The notes under the pieces: generated by a model | What the model saw: only the letters and a program-made list of their open reading frames with translations | What the model was told of the DNA's origin: nothing | The model's database searches: none | Made by a program: the position numbers and the translations under genes | Origin: Talaromyces rugulosus | Taxonomy: Eukaryota; Ascomycota; Eurotiomycetes; Eurotiales; Trichocomaceae | Direction of reading: 5' to 3' | Assembly (NCBI RefSeq): GCF_013368755.1 | Contig: NC_049565.1 | Span: forward strand, 3,472,001 to 3,536,000 | Length of the DNA: 64,000 nt | Shown: one piece after another, positions 44,882-55,526 of the stretch | Layout of the letters: every line of letters starts with the position of its first letter | How positions within the stretch are numbered: the stretch's first letter is position 1

Positions 44882-46123
44882 CGGTTCGGACGCCTTTCGC
44901 GCTTCATCGAACCCCTTTTTGTAGCATTCCCTTTCCCAGTGTCCTACCTTGCCACAATAGTTGCAGGTGGACCCGGTCCGATCCCCTTTAGGCTTCCCAC
45001 GTTCCTTTCCCTTCGGGTTTCCGCCACTGCTTCTGCCCGCAGCGGCCTCGTCCCTTCGGGGGAACTGGTCATCCTTCCCACGTTTGTCCATGGGGGGTCT
45101 CGCTCCAGCGCGGCGATGGTTCGGGGCTGCCCGGTATTCGTTACCGCTGCTGCCGTGACCATCCCGCCGTCGGGAATTTCTTGTCTTTTGACGTTCGGGC
45201 ATGGCATCTTCCAGCTTCTGCAGGAATTGCACGGTGCCCTCGTACGTTCGGGGTTTCTCTGGATACTTCTGCGACTCATCTTGGATGGGCCGCAGGACCT
45301 TTACCATGAGAAGCTTCATACGCTGTTCCTCGCTATACTGCATGTCCATCTGGTCTTCGAGGGTTCGCAGGTAGCGGGCAAATTCCCATACCGATTGACC
45401 CTCCAACTGCCTGGCATCATTATGATCTCGTGTGGCAGCAATGCGAAGGAGCTCAGGATCATGAAACAGTCGCCGCAGGTGCGCTTTGAAGTCTTCCCAA
45501 GTGATAGGTTCTGGTTCCTTCTCCTTCCGGTACATATTGAAGTTGAGAAATTGCTTGGAGCTCAGGTTGTCCGAAGCTTCGCCAACTTTATGGTGTGGAT
45601 ATTGGCTATACCACTCTGGATATCTACCGAACCATGATTCCGCACGTCCTATGAATGTCTCGAGTTCGGTCAGGGATTTCCCACTGTAGGGGTCCTTCAT
45701 TTTGAATCTCGAGGGGCGCTTCTCCGCAGGAATCGTATCGGTTCGGGGTCTCTTTTCCCCATGAGCGCTGCTGTCGGGGGTTCCGGTGTCTTGGTTCTCG
45801 TGCGCCGGTGCGCCACGTAGCTGCGCTCGGGTTTGTAGGATCTGCCGTTTCAGGTTCGCGATATGGAGCTCTTGGTCTAGCTGGGTTTTCATGGCTTCGA
45901 GTTCTTCCATCGACATGTCCTCCAGTTCCTGTTCCGGGGGTGGCCGCACCATCCCTAGGTCCAGGTCTTCACTGGTGGGGTGATTCCCTTCCAGTTCTAC
46001 CGCCGGTTCTTCCCTATTACCATGTCCATCCAGTGTTTCCGACATGCTGGGTTGGATTTCTGCCGCCGGTACGGAACGTTCGGTGGTATCAGTGGGAATA
46101 GGGGTGCTCCTGGTAGTAACCAT
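44870..46123 (-). CDS. gag: element C gag with CCHC zinc knuckle
   Basis: 417 residues from the first ATG outside the LTR (46123); the frame is open further, into the LTR, but without another supportable start. N-terminal acidic region with a predicted coiled segment (MEELEAMKTQLDQELH), a capsid-like centre, a basic stretch and the nucleocapsid knuckle CNYCGKVGHWEREC near the C-terminus. The terminal Ser-Lys-Asn codons form the frameshift site leading into pol. It assembles particles and packages RNA. Confidence 0.92.
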   Translation of the reverse strand: MVTTRSTPIPTDTTERSVPAAEIQPSMSETLDGHGNREEPAVELEGNHPTSEDLDLGMVRPPPEQELEDMSMEELEAMKTQLDQELHIANLKRQILQTRAQLRGAPAHENQDTGTPDSSAHGEKRPRTDTIPAEKRPSRFKMKDPYSGKSLTELETFIGRAESWFGRYPEWYSQYPHHKVGEASDNLSSKQFLNFNMYRKEKEPEPITWEDFKAHLRRLFHDPELLRIAATRDHNDARQLEGQSVWEFARYLRTLEDQMDMQYSEEQRMKLLMVKVLRPIQDESQKYPEKPRTYEGTVQFLQKLEDAMPERQKTRNSRRRDGHGSSGNEYRAAPNHRRAGARPPMDKRGKDDQFPRRDEAAAGRSSGGNPKGKERGKPKGDRTGSTCNYCGKVGHWERECYKKGFDEARKASEPSKN

Positions 46124-46161
46124 AATTCCGAAACTTGCTAGCCCTCTTCCCGAAGGTAAAG

Positions 46162-46170
46162 AGCAATCAG
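46162..46170 (-). promoter_or_regulatory. self-priming primer-binding site of element C
   Basis: Sense strand CTGATTGCT lies 2 nt after the 5' LTR and is complementary over 9 nt to AGCAATCAG in the LTR (46254-46246). That site lies about 38 nt downstream of a TATATATA box (46285-46292), so it would be the transcript 5' end. Fits Tf1-type priming. Confidence 0.55.
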
Positions 46171-46172
46171 AA

Positions 46173-46383
46173 TGTGAGGATATTATATAGAGAGCAGGCA
46201 AGAGTTGGATTCGATAGTAAAGCTATGGTTCGCTAGGTAGTCAAACTGATTGCTGACCTTCGGCAACCCCTGTGCGAAGGTCAGTATATATATGCCGCTT
46301 CATTAGTGGCTTGGCAACCCTCTGTGAGGCTAGTGTAGCGAGGTGCGGCATCTGGTGCGTCCCGAAGGTCTCACGGCCTCACA
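46173..46383 (-). repeat. 5' LTR of element C
   Basis: 211 bp, TGTGAGG...CCTCACA, with a TATATATA box at 46285-46292 for minus-strand transcription. Confidence 0.95.
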
Positions 46384-46819
46384 AGTAGCTCCAATGTAGA
46401 AAACCTCATATAGACGCGTTTTTGGGGTGGTAATGGCACAGGCTATGTAACCAAGTTAGAATATACCAGTGGTCCAGCTAGAACTAAATATCATAGAGAT
46501 GCCATCCATTGTGCCGATATAAGATTGCCTATTGTATTTGCCTTCCAGTGAACCCACTATCGAAAAGTTTTTATTCACGCCGAGGTGTGTTTATTTTCTA
46601 TTTGTCATATGACAAATAGATAGTGAGAGTTTGCTCATCGAGAAAGGCTAGGAACTGAGAAAGGAGTATTATCCAAGGACTACCATACCATGTGAATTAA
46701 CTTTTTCCATTGAAATTATATGATATAGAGATTTGAGAAAGGAAGGTACTCATCACAAAAAGCTTCAGCCTTCTCTATATGCTTATGGCCAGTCTACTCT
46801 ATGGAGTGAGCTAACACGT
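46384..46819. other. intergenic between element C and the laccase 3' end
   Basis: 436 bp of non-RIP sequence without a gene; it should hold the laccase terminator. Its first bases do not match the left flank of element C. Confidence 0.5.
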
Positions 46820-48729
46820 TCAAAACCCATTGGAATGCAAATAGCTGGCTGGCACGGCGGGCCACTTATTTATCCCATCCAGTAAATCGATCGCCATTCC
46901 GCCATCAAGATGAGACTGAATATGGCAGTGCAGGAGAAATGCCCCCGGATTAACAACTTGATAGCGCAGAACAAGCCACGATCCGTTCCCAGCCGCCGCC
47001 GGAGTGGAGTACGTGTCTCGCATCGGCGGATTGACGAGGTTGAAACTTGATGGCTGGGCGGAAATTGCGTCTGCAACGGACGAATAATTCCATAGCCCGG
47101 TTCCCTTACCAATAACAAAGTATTTATTAGAATGTTTGTGAATCGGGTGTGGCGATGCGACGCCTTCGGTGACAATAACCAGATCAACCCATGATCCATT
47201 CTGGGTGCGGATTTCCCACGGGCTGGAGGAGCCCTGCGCGTTGAGATTAAACAGTAACGGCTCATCTCCCCCCGCCTGGAAGGTTGGGTATTGGGTAATG
47301 CCCAGTGTCCAATTGTATGAAGCTTTGTACCGAGCGATAGGCAAGATATACGTCTCATCCGACGTCAGAGAAGGGGCAACAGGCGGGAAAGGTATTGCTG
47401 CAGTCTCTTCCCAGAACACGGTCTCCGAGGTCAAGGCAGTTCCATTCAACGTGATGTACGGCTGTGAGGAGGAATTTGGCTTTAATCTTCCAGCATATGA
47501 TAAATAAGAGGTAGCCTCCATAATTTGGTTGAGTCCACTGACAACCGTGCGGATATTATACAATGCGGCTGGTTTATCCAGCTTGACCAGGATCGAAAAT
47601 CGCTGACCGTTGCTTATCGTGAATGCATCAGCTAAAGTCGGCGTAACGTATCGGCCATCAACCGCATACACCCACACTGGGTGTTCGTCGATGGAGAAGA
47701 TAAAAGTGGATGTACTAGCCGCGGAGATCACGTCGTAGCTCACATACTGTGTTTTAGCATCAACATTCAGGACTTCAGCGAATCCTGTGGAGGCCTGGCA
47801 GCCAAACCACAATCCTTGCGGCGCAGCACTGAGATTGTGCGGAAAGTTGCCTTGGCCAACAGCCAGCTGCGGAGGTAGACATCTGGTACAGTGAGCAATC
47901 ATGTCCATACCATATCGGGTCCCTGAATTCAACGCAAGGAAAATCTTACGCCATATCTGTATACGGGACCCCGCCAGTCACGGTCCACATTCTTGGAGTC
48001 ATGCTGGAATTGATCTCGGCCTGGCTCAAGCAGACGGCGGAGCCCTTTCCGTTGATGAGAATCGAATTGGTGCAGGGGGAATCACGGCCAGCGGCCACTT
48101 CAGCTTTCCAGCGCTGTGTCGACGTCAAGTGCGTCCAGTCAGACAAAATAATGGGACTACTTCTTTTCTCCGCTTTAGTGATGGAAGCCATTTCCTGCGA
48201 ATCGTTCGTGATAAGGCTAAAGGGACGGGCGACCTCCTCTAAAGCTCGGACGTGGATTGCCCCATAGCAGCCATCATCGACCTGTCCCTGTGCATGGCAA
48301 TGGTAGAAATAACTTCCATATTCATTCGCATTCCATTCATACAGAAATCCCGCACCAGGTTGAATTGGACGCTGTGCGAGCCCGGGGACACCGTCTGACC
48401 AAGGTGTGTTGACTTGTTCAATTCCTAAGAAACAAATCAGTACACGAGTCCACCGGCCAGCTCGGCGGCGAACTGCCCACAAGCGAGGGAAGATTCCAAA
48501 TACCGTGAAAGTGGATAGTAGTGTTGAACGGCATCAGGTTCCAGACAACGAAGTAGATTTGATCACCTTGATCGACGTAAAGCGGCGGACCCGGGATCAA
48601 GTCATTGACTAAGATGGCCTCTCGCGCATATCCATCAGGACTCGACGTGTTCCAGGTGAGTGTAATTTCAAACAGTACGTCTTTAGCCTGGGCTAGAACA
48701 GCGAGACCGACAAACAGGAGAGCCAACAT
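46820..48729 (-). CDS. secreted multicopper oxidase (ascomycete laccase), three exons
   Basis: Exons 48729-48504, 48424-47950 and 47882-46820, with introns of 79 and 67 bp, give 587 residues. A signal peptide (MLALLFVGLAVLAQA) indicates secretion. Copper sites: HFHG (IHFHGIEQ, spanning exons 1-2), YFYHCHAQGQVDDG, HPIHKH and the Cys-containing HCHIQSHLDGGM, with Met at the axial position. EQVNTPWSDGVPG and QRPIQPG are typical of ascomycete laccases related to conidial-pigment enzymes. It oxidises phenolics with O2 reduction to water; in clusters, laccases often couple or polymerise polyketide phenols. The second intron acceptor was chosen because it restores the CLPPQ...NFPHNLSAAP frame. No defect seen. 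It stands 437 bp from element C. Confidence 0.93.
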
Positions 48730-49659
48730 CGTGGGCCGTATTGCGTGATTGATCAGGATAATGCTTAAAGCTTGAAGAATCTCTAGCCCCTTTCCGAGTT
48801 AATCTTCAACTATATAGATGGAGATTTCGAAAGGTCCTACCCGCTCTTCAGCAGGAAAAATAACCAATGCTCACTCGAAACAGGCTAACGTAATTCCACT
48901 GCTACGGCGAGGCTTGTGAAAGAAAAAACCAGTTTTTAATAAAAATCAAAGATGGAATCATTTAAATTTTTGCATAAGAAAGTTCAGCATCCTACTAGTA
49001 ATAAAATTTGATAGTGAACGTGCTCGTTCATTGTTATGTAATCTTACTGGCCAAGGATATAGAGCGGCTCAGGGATCGTCCCAGCCTAGCCGGCACTGTC
49101 AAAGTGGCAACCCCCCTTCATAACAGGAGGCCAATCGACGCGGGTCCGACGTTGTTGGTCGGTACTCGGCAGACAGAATCACTGATTGTCAATGCACCAG
49201 ATGTAATTTCCCGAGGTTGGGTCTGGCATGGCATACATTGGATCGTGCCGATTCTCGGTGTTCGGAGTAAAGCAGACACAGCCTCATCCGTTTACCGACC
49301 ACGGTAACAAGGCATTTGCATCGATACCATCTAATGAAAGAGCGGTGGCAAGTAGCAAGCCAGCAAAGCTCTAGTCTCGGTGTAAACGTCTGTGGGCACA
49401 TAGGACGGTATGGATGCATAAGCGGATAGCAGCAGAAAACGAATATGAGGAGTATACGGTGGGTTTGCCTGCGTGTCTGATGACCCGATAAGAGCATCTA
49501 GAAGCTGATGGAGTAAATGGAGCACGATGGTTGCTGCGTGCTTATATATGGGGTAAAACGTAGTGGCTGCGAAGCAATCGCGCCTAAACCCAACTCTATC
49601 CTTTGTCCATACTGCGGCTTGCAACAAGATGCCCTCCGCTCTAGCAAAGGTAGATTTGT
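48730..49659. other. intergenic, laccase promoter side
   Basis: 930 bp. The short ORFs here show no recognisable domain. Contains the presumed laccase promoter. Confidence 0.5.
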
Positions 49660-50133
49660 CAGTATGGACTGACTATCTGGAAGCCTAGAACAGCCATATT
49701 CACAGAAGCCGAACTCTCTAAATTTGTTGAGGTTGTCTCAGGCATAAAAGGCAAAATGATCTGGGTTACCCAAGCGTCCAGATCTATTGCAAGCATCCTA
49801 ATGATACTCGGCCAAGGACATTACTAACTTACGGTGGAACTGGATCCGAAGCGCACGATGAATGTCAGCTTGAGCAAATCGCTCCTCAAAATATACGAAG
49901 GCCTCAGCCATCGCCCCAAATCGAAAGACGTTGACCATGACTACGAATACGCGATTTTTTATGGGGAGATCAAGATACCGAGGCTCTAATGGACAACAGC
50001 TGAAGCAGAGTATGCTAATCTAGCCACCCGCCCTGCTGAACACGATTTTGGCTCTCAAAACTTTAGCCCTATAACCACTATAGTCCCTGCATCTATCCGG
50101 TTTCAACCCAACTGGGGGGACTCGGTCGGATGA
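49660..50133 (+). pseudogene. relic of a highly reducing polyketide synthase (pre-ketoreductase region)
   Basis: A single frame of about 157 codons with two TAA stops inside (near 49825 and 49990). It reads like the structural part before the KR/ER domains of [14 protein letters not shown] (family LWVT), a position where the family has GLxRTxRSE, LTVELDP (family xxLDL), then [16 protein letters not shown], which matches the EefxxxdGxixIPR pattern. No flanking ketosynthase or acyltransferase is present in this stretch. It lies between the laccase and the monooxygenase, suggesting an old polyketide cluster. The assignment rests on pattern memory, not on a search. Confidence 0.5.
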
Positions 50134-50522
50134 TCTCAACATGAATAGTAAAGAATGGGGCTCGGAACATCATGTTCTTTTCTCGCTCTGCAAAGGAAGG
50201 GTCTGAGACTACGCCTTTTTATGACGGACTTCAAGCCCAACGTTGTACGGTCATACCATTTGTGGGCAGTGTCACAAATCTGCCAGATGTAGAAAAGCCA
50301 TTAAGTAAGCGACGACTCCAATCGCTAGCGTCATTCCGATGTCGGCTGTTATGCGGGTACGTATCTGACCTTTGATGTGAAATTTTGCTAACAACAATAC
50401 TCTATCACTTACGGCCATAAAGCACAGAAAGAGAGCCAGGTCAGAAAGAGTCTTTAGTTCCAGATACATAACCGCCAAACCACCGAATTTCATATAACCT
50501 CACTCTTTCAGAGTGATGTTTG
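50134..50522. other. intergenic, possibly more PKS debris
   Basis: No clear gene. Frames after the PKS relic break up quickly. A hydrophobic minus-strand ORF (50493-50272) has no recognised family. Confidence 0.35.
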
Positions 50523-51879
50523 TCACTCACCAGCACTGTAGTATTGAGTAAAGTCATGAAGAATCCCGTAAATGTGCTGCGATGAGTGAGACCAAGTTGA
50601 CAGATGTATTTTAATGTAAACATACCTTGTCAAAATCATCCCTAACTTTAGAATCATCGTTCATACGAGCAAAAGTAGCCAGAACTGGGTCCTTCTCAAG
50701 GATCGTCTCCGGATCCGAAGTTGAGACTCGCATGAAGTTGCTGGTTGAGACCGGGTCCGTGAAATTCCTGTAAATGGATCTACGCACCTCGTCGTACTTG
50801 TCCAAAATGCTCTGATCCGCCCGACCCATATGAACACCTATTAGGCACTCGGATAATCCTATGGCATCTGCAAAGCCTCCTGTCAGGCCTAAGCCACCCC
50901 ACGGACTGCAGAGATGTGCAGCATCGGCTACCAGACAGATACGGCCAACTCGATATTTCTCCGCGGATCGTTGATGTAGTCGATATGGACTTATGTTGAG
51001 AATAGTGTAATCCTTAGGTTTGGGGTGGCCGGGAAGCAATTCCTCTAAACGGGCTGGGTAATCATCAAGAACTTCACGCAAAGTTTTGCTACCGTCTTCT
51101 CGGTATGAGAAACGCCAAAGTCCATCCTTCGTCAGGCGAGCAGCAATACGCCAGTCCTTGGGGTCAATGAAGGTGTTGAGATCATCGTAACCCCATTCGT
51201 CGAATGGATAGTAGATCTAGGTGCGTTTAGCGAGAAATTCGAGTTCTCAAGTCTCCACCTACGTTAGTTGCAACCATCTGGTCGTTCCAGGTCTTCCCGT
51301 GAAAATCCCCTCCAAAGAGCGACTTGCGTACTTGGCTAGTCGCTCCATCACAGCCACACACAAAGTCTGCTTTGATCGTCTTCTCAGTTCCACCATTCTC
51401 GCGGACTGATACCCATGCAGAGTCTTCGTCTTGCCCAACGTCCAGAACCTGACAACCCCATCTCACAGATATATTGTCATTTTTCTGCGCATGCGACCAT
51501 AGAATCTTTCCCAGAGTGTCTATTGGCAGTACAGTCGTAGCATCTGGACCCTTCGACAGTGCAAAGTCCTCAATTGTCACGATCGGCGTGCCATCAGGCT
51601 TGCGAAACGTCGAATTCTTGGGGACAAAACCAGCACGCCGAACGTCTCCCAAGGCTCCAGCACGCCTGAGTAATTGTATGCCAGGAGCAAAGATGTGTGC
51701 AGCCCGTGGCTGAGAATCTACCCCGTCTGCTTTGTCGAGCAGTGTCACGCGTATACCAGCCCGGGCCAGGACCAAGCTCAAGGAAAAGCCACAGGGGCCG
51801 GCTCCAACGACGATGACCTTGTTACAAAAAGGTCATTACTGCCTATGTATGTAAGGGGGGAAAAGTGACTTACATGCAT
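50523..51879 (-). CDS. FAD-dependent aromatic monooxygenase (PHBH/phenol hydroxylase-like fold), four exons
   Basis: Exons 51879-51874, 51817-51263, 51216-50626 and 50576-50523; introns 56, 46 and 49 bp; product 401 residues. The dinucleotide site [10 protein letters not shown] follows a six-base first exon (ATGCAT). Then come the DG motif [14 protein letters not shown] and the second FAD motif [19 protein letters not shown] (Ala in place of the usual Gly in GD). Splicing at 51262/51217 restores [16 protein letters not shown], a typical segment of the FAD_binding_3 family. These enzymes hydroxylate aromatic substrates with NAD(P)H and O2, often in polyketide pathways. The protein is single-domain, without the thioredoxin-like tail of longer phenol hydroxylases. 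The last exon ends QYYSAGE. The tiny first exon is inferred and is the least certain part. Confidence 0.85.
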
Positions 51880-53028
51880 GGCAAGTAGCAGTTTGATATC
51901 AGATGATTGGTGCGTACAGCGTCACACGAACTGATTGCTCTACTTAACGAGTTGGAGGATGGATCATCACCATGGTCTGCAGTTTCGATTTATGCGCTTT
52001 GTGAACGCAGCTCCCCGATGTAAACGCGGAAACCTCAGGCAAACCGCAAGCGTCATACTCTGCCGTTATGCAACTATTGGCTAGCGTCACGGATAACAGG
52101 CATTTCATGTACTCCGTGATATTCGCATATACAATTATACCGACAAAAACCTCGGGTTCATTGGTTCGCTGACCAGCGAGTACGCCAGATCCCATTGACC
52201 TCTTCGGCAATACGGACTCGGGAATGCACGTCATCATCGACTAGCCCTACTTTGAACGGCATCGGGGATCCTCAAACCCATTGGCGGGCCTAGTCTTGAG
52301 TTATGTCAACGAGAGGGGCTAAAAGCAACGAAGTTGTTGCAAACGACCTATGACCCCTGAATCATCGATCTTGGCTGGATCTGTACGATTTATGAAATGA
52401 TCAAAACACGAGTGCCGTCAGCATGCGCGCGGGTGTCAGAATCCCTCACCGCCTTCGGAACTCCTGACACCCTAATTTAAGCTTCCCGAAACGCCGACGT
52501 TTAGGTCCGATGCCAAAGGTCGGACTACGTAATATCTAGAGAGTCACTCTAACTTACCTGTGGTTATAAGTCTGCTCTAAATCATAATAGAACCTCGGCC
52601 GTGCAATCTCTTTCTCTCTTAAGTTTTCTGCTATAAAGAATTGTAGATAGAAGGTTCCAACATGTTTCATATCTAGGGTTTATATAAGCAGGAATTTGTA
52701 TGTGTTATAGAATGGGTTACCCGTGGTTAGTATATAGGTTATATAAGATGTTAGTAACCGAAACCAACTATATACACGCTTTAACGATGATAGGAAAGTG
52801 TTGGTGCGCACTCTTTCTGCCGGCTGTTTTCCCTTTTGGGACTAGTACTCCCGTCTGCTCACCGCCTGATCCTCAACCTCATATTGAGGTCGGCCGGCAG
52901 CGATTAGCATAGCATCTTCGTTACAACCAATATATGCCCATATCTGCATAACAGAAAGATATTGAAAAAAGATTAGAGTAATAAGATTCTATAGTTTATA
53001 GAAATATAATAAGACTATTAGATTAGTA
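51880..53028. other. intergenic with a long-arm hairpin and decayed repeats
   Basis: No convincing gene; ORF 52237-51944 (minus) has no recognised domain. A 9-bp inverted repeat lies at 52431-52472. From about 52620 the sequence becomes AT-rich and repeat-like. Confidence 0.4.
52431..52472. repeat. inverted repeat GGGTGTCAG / CTGACACCC
   Basis: Perfect 9-bp arms (52431-52439 and 52464-52472) around a 24-nt loop. Could be a transposon-end or LTR-related remnant, or a hairpin. Confidence 0.5.
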
Positions 53029-53076
53029 TGTGAGGATTATTCTCAGAGAGCAGGCAAACGTTCAGAATAATAGTAA
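53029..53076. repeat. truncated LTR start related to the C family
   Basis: Begins TGTGAGGATTATTCTCAGAG and continues with GAGCAGGCAA...AATAGTAA, clearly related to the first ~48 bp of the C LTR but not identical. It then breaks off into unrelated sequence. Confidence 0.5.
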
Positions 53077-53518
53077 TTGTGACGGTCCTGACCCAGGCCT
53101 CGGGAACCAGCAGTGGCGGCCTGAGGCACCACCAAGGAAAGAAAGCCGAGAGTGGTACTAAGATAGGAATAATCTTATATAGAACTATAAAGAAAATAGA
53201 TTAGTATATATAAAAAAATATTTTTTATATAACTAGTAAAAAAGATTTATTTTTTTATTTTTTTTTTTTTATATTTAGTTTTTGTCAAAACGTATCAACT
53301 GTTCTTTACCAGAATGGGTGTTCATTGGTAGTATTCTGCTGAATAAGATAGAGATGTTAGTAACTAAGGTTGGATAAAAAAATATCTTTTATAAACAAAA
53401 AAATATTTAAAAATAACTTATTAATAAGCTAAATAAATCAAGTTGGAAAACCCGCCGGGAAAATCAAAAATCAACCTTTTGAAATTTAATGCCTTTTGAC
53501 AGTGTCCAGGGCCTCGCT
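53077..53518. other. decayed repeat sequence
   Basis: A short GC-rich piece (GGTCCTGACCCAGGCCTCGG at about 53084) followed by AT-rich sequence with a poly-T run near 53250. No gene seen. Confidence 0.35.
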
Positions 53519-55526
53519 ATGGCCCAAGGACCCCCCAATATCGACAACACCCCCCTAGACCCAGGGAGGCAGGCGCTAGGCCCAGTAAACCCTAAGGGTG
53601 CCTATATAGACACCCTAGTAGAGATAGCACTGCCAGCGCCCTCTAAGGCCAGTATAATAATCCTTTAGAGCAAGGGCTTCATATCTAACCTAGAAATTAA
53701 ATCTAAAGAATTGTTCCCTTTCCTATATCTTTAGAAAGCCCCTAAAACTCTAAAAAAGAGATAACAGGATTATAGCCCTAATAGAGCTAATAAAGTCTCT
53801 ATAAAAACTTTACTTAATCTAGCCTATAAAGATATAGAATAAGCTTTATTAGATTACTTTACAAATAGTAATAGCACGCTATATATAGAGATAGCTGTTA
53901 TAAAAATCTATATAACCTCTCTAATAAAGACTATAAAGTAGTATTTTATAGGCTAATTAGATATTTTAAAGTATTATTTCTTAATTTTAGAAGCTCAATA
54001 GATCTCTCTAAATATCCTAAACTATCTCTTAAAGCCTTTATTATTAGAAAGCAACTGCTAAGGCTTATAATAGCCTCTGCTATCCTAAAGAATGATGTTT
54101 ATAGAGGTTATCTATAGTTCTTAAGCTAACCTAAATAGGGCCACTAAGTCTATAAAGCTATGTAAAGCTTTACCCTTAATATTAAAACTATTTTCTAGAA
54201 TAAAGCCTATAGCAGATCTTTAGTAGACTAATATAGTAGCTAATAATATCTAAAAATAGTAAATTATTATAAAAAAATAGGTTTACTCCCTAAATCAGCC
54301 TTTAAAAGTCTAAATAGATCTAAAGAGTCTAAAGCCTATTTATAAAAGTAATAAAAAAGACTGTAGACTTATATTTAAATATAAAAATAGCTATATTACT
54401 TTTAGAAAGTCTAAAGTCAATATTATTTTATAGTTTAACTATTACTTAGCCTAGACAGGCTTTCTAAACTTTATTAGAATAATAGACGTTAATTACACTA
54501 AATTAGAAGCTATTTTAGCTTTATTAAACTAAGGAAACACTATAGACTCATTATTACTAGTCTATAAAAACTTATTAATAGCTGTCTACCACTAGGTTGA
54601 CCCTATAGTTATCTTAGTAAAAGCAGACCAACAGTAGCATAAAATTAAAATATATATAGTGTTAATAGTTTGTTATAGTATCTCAAAGCTAGGCCTAGCT
54701 AGAGAAAAAATTAAATTAAGAGGCACATGCACTCTAATAAGAAACTTTATCTAGATTAAGCTAATAATAGCTATTTAAACTAATAAACAACATTTCTTTA
54801 TTATCATTATAACAGTAGAAAGCCTAGATAATATCTATAGACTATTAATCTGAAGCATATGCTTCAAAAATAATAAATATCCTATTAGCCCCTATTATAA
54901 AGTAAATAAAGACATTATTTATACTTAATACTATAGCATTAATTACTAAACTTATAAAGGCTATAGTACTTAATTACTATTCTATACTATATATACTGAT
55001 GCCTATAAAGCCTAAAAACATATTTATAATGTGCTAAACTATAAGATCTAAATAAGCTATCTATATCTATATGTATCTATTAAATATAATAACTATAGAA
55101 AGAAGCACTAGGCTGATTCTTTAAGATATCTTAAGCTTTAAAAAGCCTGTTAATAACTCTATAAGCGCTTCCTTAGCATAGAGGTTATTATGTCTCTTCC
55201 TTTCCCTAAATAGATTGAATAAGAAAATGTTGCTAAGGAGACTTTTTCTCTAACTATTACCCAGGATATTTTTCAAGCCCTAGAGCTTAGAGAGATCAAT
55301 AATACTATAAAAAATGCTCTAGGGATATTATCTTTACTATACTCATCCTTATATTTAATATTAATATCTAGAGCTGCAGCTTTTATTAATATTAATTATT
55401 TAATATAATTATAGCTATATCTACTCTATAATCTTAAAGACTTTAAAAATAGAGATAGAATAGTAAATAGATATTATATATTTATAAGAACTTTATATTA
55501 TCTATAACTTTTTTTATCTAAGCTAT
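53519..55526 (+). mobile_element. RIP-degraded repeat with a gag/ORF1-like relic
   Basis: From ATG 53519 about 150 bp are GC-rich and open (MAQGPPNIDNTPLDPGRQAL), then the sequence turns AT-rich with many TAG/TAA stops where CAG or CAA codons would fit, the RIP pattern. Near 54860-54890 a decayed CX2CX4(H)X4C-like stretch (SICFKNNKYP) suggests a nucleocapsid-type knuckle. Perhaps ORF1 of a LINE (Tad-like) or a gag; the family is not established. Split by clean element E at TSD GCTAT; continues at 63308. Confidence 0.5.

Larger units (their letters stand above)
39219..46383 (-). mobile_element. Ty3/gypsy chromovirus, element C (7.2 kb, clean) with an antisense gene
   Basis: LTRs of 211 bp at 39219-39429 and 46173-46383 are identical and run TGTGAGG...CCTCACA. 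gag (46123-44870) and pol (44858-40911) are on the minus strand; a spliced gene lies on the plus strand between the 3' LTR and the pol stop. The polypurine tract and a self-priming site are present. The flanks do not show a target duplication (ATAAA on the left, AGTAG on the right), unlike the other elements here. The degraded copy at 19392-32088 is its relative. Confidence 0.95.

Noticed and set aside
49008..49497. ORFs on both strands upstream of the PKS relic
   Set aside because: No recognisable motif, no supporting splice sites, and mutually overlapping.
51944..52237. 97-codon minus ORF upstream of the monooxygenase
   Set aside because: No domain, no good context; probably promoter-side sequence.
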